A DNA stretch of 17,822 nucleotides from assembly GCA_025997155.1 (NCBI GenBank), contig BNUF01000040.1:1-17822 (forward strand), read 5' to 3'. The translations under genes were made by a program, and so were the position numbers. Origin of the DNA: Clostridia bacterium (lineage in GTDB: Bacteria > Bacillota > Clostridia > Lachnospirales > WQUN01). Positions 14,635-17,822 of this stretch are shown piece after piece (positions within the stretch are counted from its first letter, which is position 1; the number at the start of each line of letters is the position of its first letter). A model generated the notes under the pieces. That model saw only the letters and a program-made list of their open reading frames with translations, made no database searches and was not told where the DNA came from.

Positions 14635-15567
14635 TCACACTCCAAATTTATGCCCTATCTTACTTATATCATAAGGCGTGGTTTGATACACGCAATAGTT
14701 TAACCAATTCGCGAAAAAAATGTGTGCGTGAGCCCTCCAGCGCACAACGGGGGATTTCGCCGGGTCGTCGTCCTCAAAATAATGCTTCGGCGGCTCAATC
14801 GGCAAATTTTTCGCCAAATCGCGTTCGTATTCTTCCTTGAGCGTTATCGGGTCGTACTCTGGGTGTCCCGTGATAAAAACCCGCGTATTCGTTTCGTTTG
14901 CGACAATGCAAACGCCGCTTTCCTCCGATTCCGCAAGCAGCTTGAGGTTTGGTATTTTGAGAATATCCTCGCGGTGGATTTCGGTGTGTCGCGAATGAGG
15001 CGTAAAAAAAATCTCGTCAAACCCGCGCATAAGGATTTCCCCTTTGCGGCACTTTTTGTGAGGAAAAACGCCGAACATTTTTTTGTCAAGAGGATACTTC
15101 GGGATGCCGTAATAATAATACAACGCCGCCTGCGCTCCCCAGCAAATGCTCATAACGCTGTTCACGTTTTTGTCGCACCAACTCAAAATTTTCGTAAGTT
15201 CCGCCCAATAGCTGACTTCCTCAAAGGGCATTTGCTCGACAGGCGCGCCCGTGATAATAAGCCCGTCAAATTTCATACCCTCAATATCCGCGAAAGGCGT
15301 GTAAAAGTTTGTGAAATATTCGAGAGACGTGTGCTTGTGTTCGTGAGTTTCCATATATAACAGGGTTACCTCGACTTGCAGCGGCGTGTTTCCGATAAGC
15401 CGCAGAATTTGTTCCTCCGTCACCTGTTTTCGCGGCATAAGGTTCAAAAGCGCGATTTTAAGCGGGCGAATGTCCTGTTTGTACGCGTGCGTTTCGTCCA
15501 TTAAGAATATATCTTCCTGTTCGAGCTGTTTACCCGCCGGCAGGTTGTCCGGGATTTTTATCGGCAT
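14635..15567 (-). CDS. metA: MetA homoserine O-acyltransferase, predicted acetyl-CoA type
   Basis: The 310-residue cytosolic enzyme acylates homoserine, the first committed step of methionine synthesis. Motifs are complete: nucleophile Cys142 in [15 protein letters not shown], and His235 with Glu237 in FITGHPEYD. Residue 111, in [12 protein letters not shown], is Glu. In characterised MetA proteins Glu111 goes with acetyl-CoA use and Gly111 with succinyl-CoA, so this is predicted to be a homoserine O-acetyltransferase even though the family name is often given as succinyltransferase. The ATG has GAGGAG seven bases upstream, both inside the 3' end of topB (38-base overlap). There is no room for a local SAM riboswitch, so any such control would come from upstream of metK or from an internal promoter. 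Confidence 0.97.
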   Translation of the reverse strand: MPIKIPDNLPAGKQLEQEDIFLMDETHAYKQDIRPLKIALLNLMPRKQVTEEQILRLIGNTPLQVEVTLLYMETHEHKHTSLEYFTNFYTPFADIEGMKFDGLIITGAPVEQMPFEEVSYWAELTKILSWCDKNVNSVMSICWGAQAALYYYYGIPKYPLDKKMFGVFPHKKCRKGEILMRGFDEIFFTPHSRHTEIHREDILKIPNLKLLAESEESGVCIVANETNTRVFITGHPEYDPITLKEEYERDLAKNLPIEPPKHYFEDDDPAKSPVVRWRAHAHIFFANWLNYCVYQTTPYDISKIGHKFGV

Positions 15568-17386
15568 AAGAGTTCTCCTCTTTAAAGACTATGTCTCTTC
15601 GTATATTTGTCCGAGCTTCTTGTACGAGATAGCGCGTGTACCGTTCGATACTCCCCATAAACCGCTCGGGCTCCATTTTCCCGCCCGCGATAAGGTTAAG
15701 CCCGCGTTCCCATTTGCCCGTCGTCTCGGGCGAACTAAGTTCTTTCGGCACGATTTCTATAATATTCATTCCTTTTTCGGTCGGAACTATGTTTTTGCCC
15801 TTGCGTTCAATGTATTTAACCGTCAAAAGCCGCTCGATTATACCCGCGCGGGTCGCCGCCGTACCGATTCCCGAACCCTTGAGCTGCTCCTTTAACTCCT
15901 CGTCGTCTATAAACCGCCCCGCGTTCTCCATCGCGGAAAGGAGCGTCGCCTCGGTGTACTGCTGGGGAGGCTTGGTCTTTTTTCGCAAAACGGAAACGTC
16001 CGTCACCGCGGTTTCCTGCCCCTTTACCAAAGGAGGCAGTTTTTGGCTGTCGTCCTTGTTCTTATCGTCTTTTTCGGCGTTATCGTTTTGGTAAAGTTCC
16101 ATAAACCCTAGCTGTATTATTATCGTCCCTTTTGACAAAAATCTTTCGTTTTCGGCAATTGTAATTATTTTGGTAACGCTGTAAATATACGGCGGAAAAA
16201 ACGCCTGAAGGAACTTCTTACAGACTTGGTCGTACACGCGCCGTTCGTCCGCGTTCATACCCTTTGAGATATACCCCGTCGGAATTATGGCGTGGTGGTC
16301 GGTTATTTTTGTGTCGTCTATGATTCTCTTTGTAATCGGGAGTTTCGCAAGGCCCTTTATATAATCCGTGTAGGGCGTGTACGACGGTTCACGCGACAAT
16401 TTGTCAACAAGAGCGGGCAGCTTAGACTCCATATCAGTCGAAAGATACCTGCTGTCCGTGCGCGGGTACGTAATCGTCTTGTGCTTTTCGTATAGCTGCT
16501 GCGCTATGTCGAGCGTCTTTTTCGCCGAAAACCCGTACCGCCTGTTGCAATCCATTTGCAAGTTATTCAAGTCATACAGCAAGTACGGCAGCTGCCTTTT
16601 CTCGTCCGTTTCAACAGAGGCGATAACGCCCTTCTTGCCGTTTACCTTTTCGGCAATCCCGTTCGCGTCCTCTTCCTTGTATATCTTTGAGTTATCCTCT
16701 TTGTCTATATAAATACCGTTATAATCCTCAAAAATTGCCTTAACTTCCCAATAATCCTTCGCGTTAAAGGCGTTAATCTCCTTTTGCCTTTGCGTCAAAA
16801 TCGCAAGCGTCGGCGTTTGAACACGCCCAAGGGACAGCAACGCCCCGTAAACCTTTGTATATGCGCGCGTGGCGTTTATCCCGACCAACCAATCCGCTTC
16901 CTGCCTGCATTTGGCGGATTGATACAAAAAGTCATAATCCGACATATCTTTCAACATACTGAAGCCTTTTTTTATAGCTTCGTCCGTCATACTCGAAATC
17001 CACAGCCGCTTTACGGGTTTTTTGGATTTAACGATATTATAGATATGCCGAAAAATCAATTCGCCCTCGCGTCCCGAGTCTGTCGCGCAAACAATTTCCT
17101 CAACTTCATTAAGGTGCATAAGATTCTTGAGTTTTATCAACTGGTCTTTCGTTTCCTTGATACCCTTTATCTTAATCTCTTCGGGAATTATCGGCAAACT
17201 CCCAAGCGTCCATCTTTTCAAGTCGGGGTCATAGTCGTCGGGTTCGAACAGAGTAACCAAATGCCCGATTGCCCACGACACAATATATTTTTCGGACTGC
17301 AAAAACCCGTCTCCTTTTTTGGAAACGCCTAAAACCCGCGCTATGTCGCGTCCCACAGACGGTTTTTCCGCTACAATAAGTATCAA
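15530..17386 (-). CDS. topB: DNA topoisomerase III (type IA), TTG start
   Basis: The 618-residue enzyme relaxes and decatenates DNA through a single-strand break. Numbered from the GTG three codons upstream of the start I choose, the TOPRIM residues are Glu10 in VAEKPSVG and the DSGREGE motif (106-112). The active-site Tyr310 lies in [12 protein letters not shown]. The C-terminal region has [15 protein letters not shown] and no zinc ribbons, as is common in bacterial TopB. I choose TTG at 17386 because AGGTGA lies five bases before it and [11 protein letters not shown] is the usual N-terminus; the GTG at 17395 overlaps that RBS. It sits between two methionine/SAM genes with no functional link apparent. 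Confidence 0.95.
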   Translation of the reverse strand: MILIVAEKPSVGRDIARVLGVSKKGDGFLQSEKYIVSWAIGHLVTLFEPDDYDPDLKRWTLGSLPIIPEEIKIKGIKETKDQLIKLKNLMHLNEVEEIVCATDSGREGELIFRHIYNIVKSKKPVKRLWISSMTDEAIKKGFSMLKDMSDYDFLYQSAKCRQEADWLVGINATRAYTKVYGALLSLGRVQTPTLAILTQRQKEINAFNAKDYWEVKAIFEDYNGIYIDKEDNSKIYKEEDANGIAEKVNGKKGVIASVETDEKRQLPYLLYDLNNLQMDCNRRYGFSAKKTLDIAQQLYEKHKTITYPRTDSRYLSTDMESKLPALVDKLSREPSYTPYTDYIKGLAKLPITKRIIDDTKITDHHAIIPTGYISKGMNADERRVYDQVCKKFLQAFFPPYIYSVTKIITIAENERFLSKGTIIIQLGFMELYQNDNAEKDDKNKDDSQKLPPLVKGQETAVTDVSVLRKKTKPPQQYTEATLLSAMENAGRFIDDEELKEQLKGSGIGTAATRAGIIERLLTVKYIERKGKNIVPTEKGMNIIEIVPKELSSPETTGKWERGLNLIAGGKMEPERFMGSIERYTRYLVQEARTNIRRDIVFKEENSYADKNPGQPAGG

Positions 17387-17407
17387 TACATTCACCTACA
17401 TATGTAT

Positions 17408-17423
17408 GGGGGGAAATCCCCCC
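17408..17423. other. Perfect G6/C6 hairpin between metK and topB
   Basis: GGGGGG-AAAT-CCCCCC forms a 6-bp all-GC stem with a four-base loop. It starts five bases after the metK stop on the minus strand. No T-run follows, so it is not a standard terminator. A palindrome TACATATGTA (17397-17406) adjoins it, just before the topB RBS. It may protect or process the metK mRNA, or partly block read-through. Confidence 0.5.
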
Positions 17424-17428
17424 TCGTG

Positions 17429-17822
17429 TTATATCTGGCTCTTAAGTTTTTCCGCAACGTCCGTTTGTTCCCACGGGAACTCGTCTCGTCCGAAATGCCC
17501 GTAAGCGGCGGTTTTGCGGTAAATAGGGCGGCGAAGGTCAAGGGTTCTGATAATCGCCGTCGGACGCAGGTCGAAATTTTTGTCGATAAGTTCAAGCAGT
17601 TTTTCGTCCGAAAGTTTGCCTGTTCCAAAAGTATCGACATAAACCGACACAGGTTTCGCCACTCCGATAGCGTAAGCAATCTGAATTTCGCATTTTGAGG
17701 CGAGTTTTGCCGCGACGATGTTTTTTGCGACATAACGCGCCATATATGCCGCCGAACGGTCAACCTTCGTGGGGTCTTTGCCCGAGAACGCGCCGCCGCC
17801 GTGACGAGCGTACCCGCCATAG
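17429..17822 (-). CDS. metK: S-adenosylmethionine synthetase, C-terminal part (5' end outside window)
   Basis: The last 130 residues of MetK are visible, and the frame is open to the window edge. The sequence reads [20 protein letters not shown], then [18 protein letters not shown], both nearly invariant in MetK: the glycine-rich stretch lies at the active site and its lysine contacts the triphosphate. Later family features are [13 protein letters not shown], the closing [15 protein letters not shown] and a short tail. The enzyme makes SAM from methionine and ATP in the cytosol. It is the most upstream visible member of the run with topB and metA. A SAM-responsive leader, if there is one, would lie beyond the window. 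Confidence 0.97.
   Translation of the reverse strand, partial: YGGYARHGGGAFSGKDPTKVDRSAAYMARYVAKNIVAAKLASKCEIQIAYAIGVAKPVSVYVDTFGTGKLSDEKLLELIDKNFDLRPTAIIRTLDLRRPIYRKTAAYGHFGRDEFPWEQTDVAEKLKSQI

Overview
The window looks like a chromosomal stretch from a motile, Gram-positive-type anaerobe, most likely a member of the Clostridia (Bacillota). The reasons are the AGGAGG-like ribosome binding sites on nearly every gene, frequent GTG/TTG starts, an ECF riboflavin transporter S component, a CPA1 antiporter, and a flagellin/FliS locus with a sigma-28-type promoter. I cannot name the genus. Almost every gene is on the minus strand, so transcription runs from high to low coordinates. The one exception is a small FeoA-like gene at 9841-10047.

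From right to left: 17429-10031 is one long co-directional run: metK (5' end outside the window), topB, metA, a CNNM/CorC-type membrane protein, a disrupted yigZ locus, a ribU-like gene and greA. Most junctions are overlaps or gaps of a few bases. MetA carries Glu111, which predicts acetyl-CoA use, so metA and metK link this run to methionine/SAM metabolism. Inside the run, 11816-13022 is an AT-rich insert bracketed by two nearly identical direct copies of the yigZ 5' region. The copy next to the CorC-type gene is a dead, truncated pseudogene; the distal copy is the intact yigZ. The insert carries one membrane-anchored coiled-coil/NPCBM-like protein with its own near-consensus promoter. A 117-bp MITE-like element with 12-bp perfect terminal inverted repeats and a 9-bp target duplication lies in its 5' leader.

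9792-4414 is a flagellar late operon. A sigma-28-type promoter drives a 1099-residue FliK-like protein with internal repeats, then a 47-codon ORF overlapping flagellin, flagellin, a 46-codon ORF, fliS, and finally a tRNA-Leu(UAG) 17 bases after fliS. A rho-independent terminator follows the tRNA directly.

4416-159 is a cell-envelope operon with its own promoter: a CPA1 cation/proton antiporter, mannose-1-phosphate guanylyltransferase (making GDP-mannose) and a family 4 glycosyltransferase that may use such a donor, joined by an RBS/stop overlap and an ATGA overlap. The start of one more minus-strand gene lies at 79-1 with its own promoter.

The points that merit a second look are the layout of the flagellar operon (a repeat-containing FliK-like first gene, two unrecognised small ORFs and an apparently co-transcribed tRNA) and the recent duplication-plus-insertion at yigZ with its MITE. 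I found no CRISPR array, rRNA, defence cassette or recognisable riboswitch.
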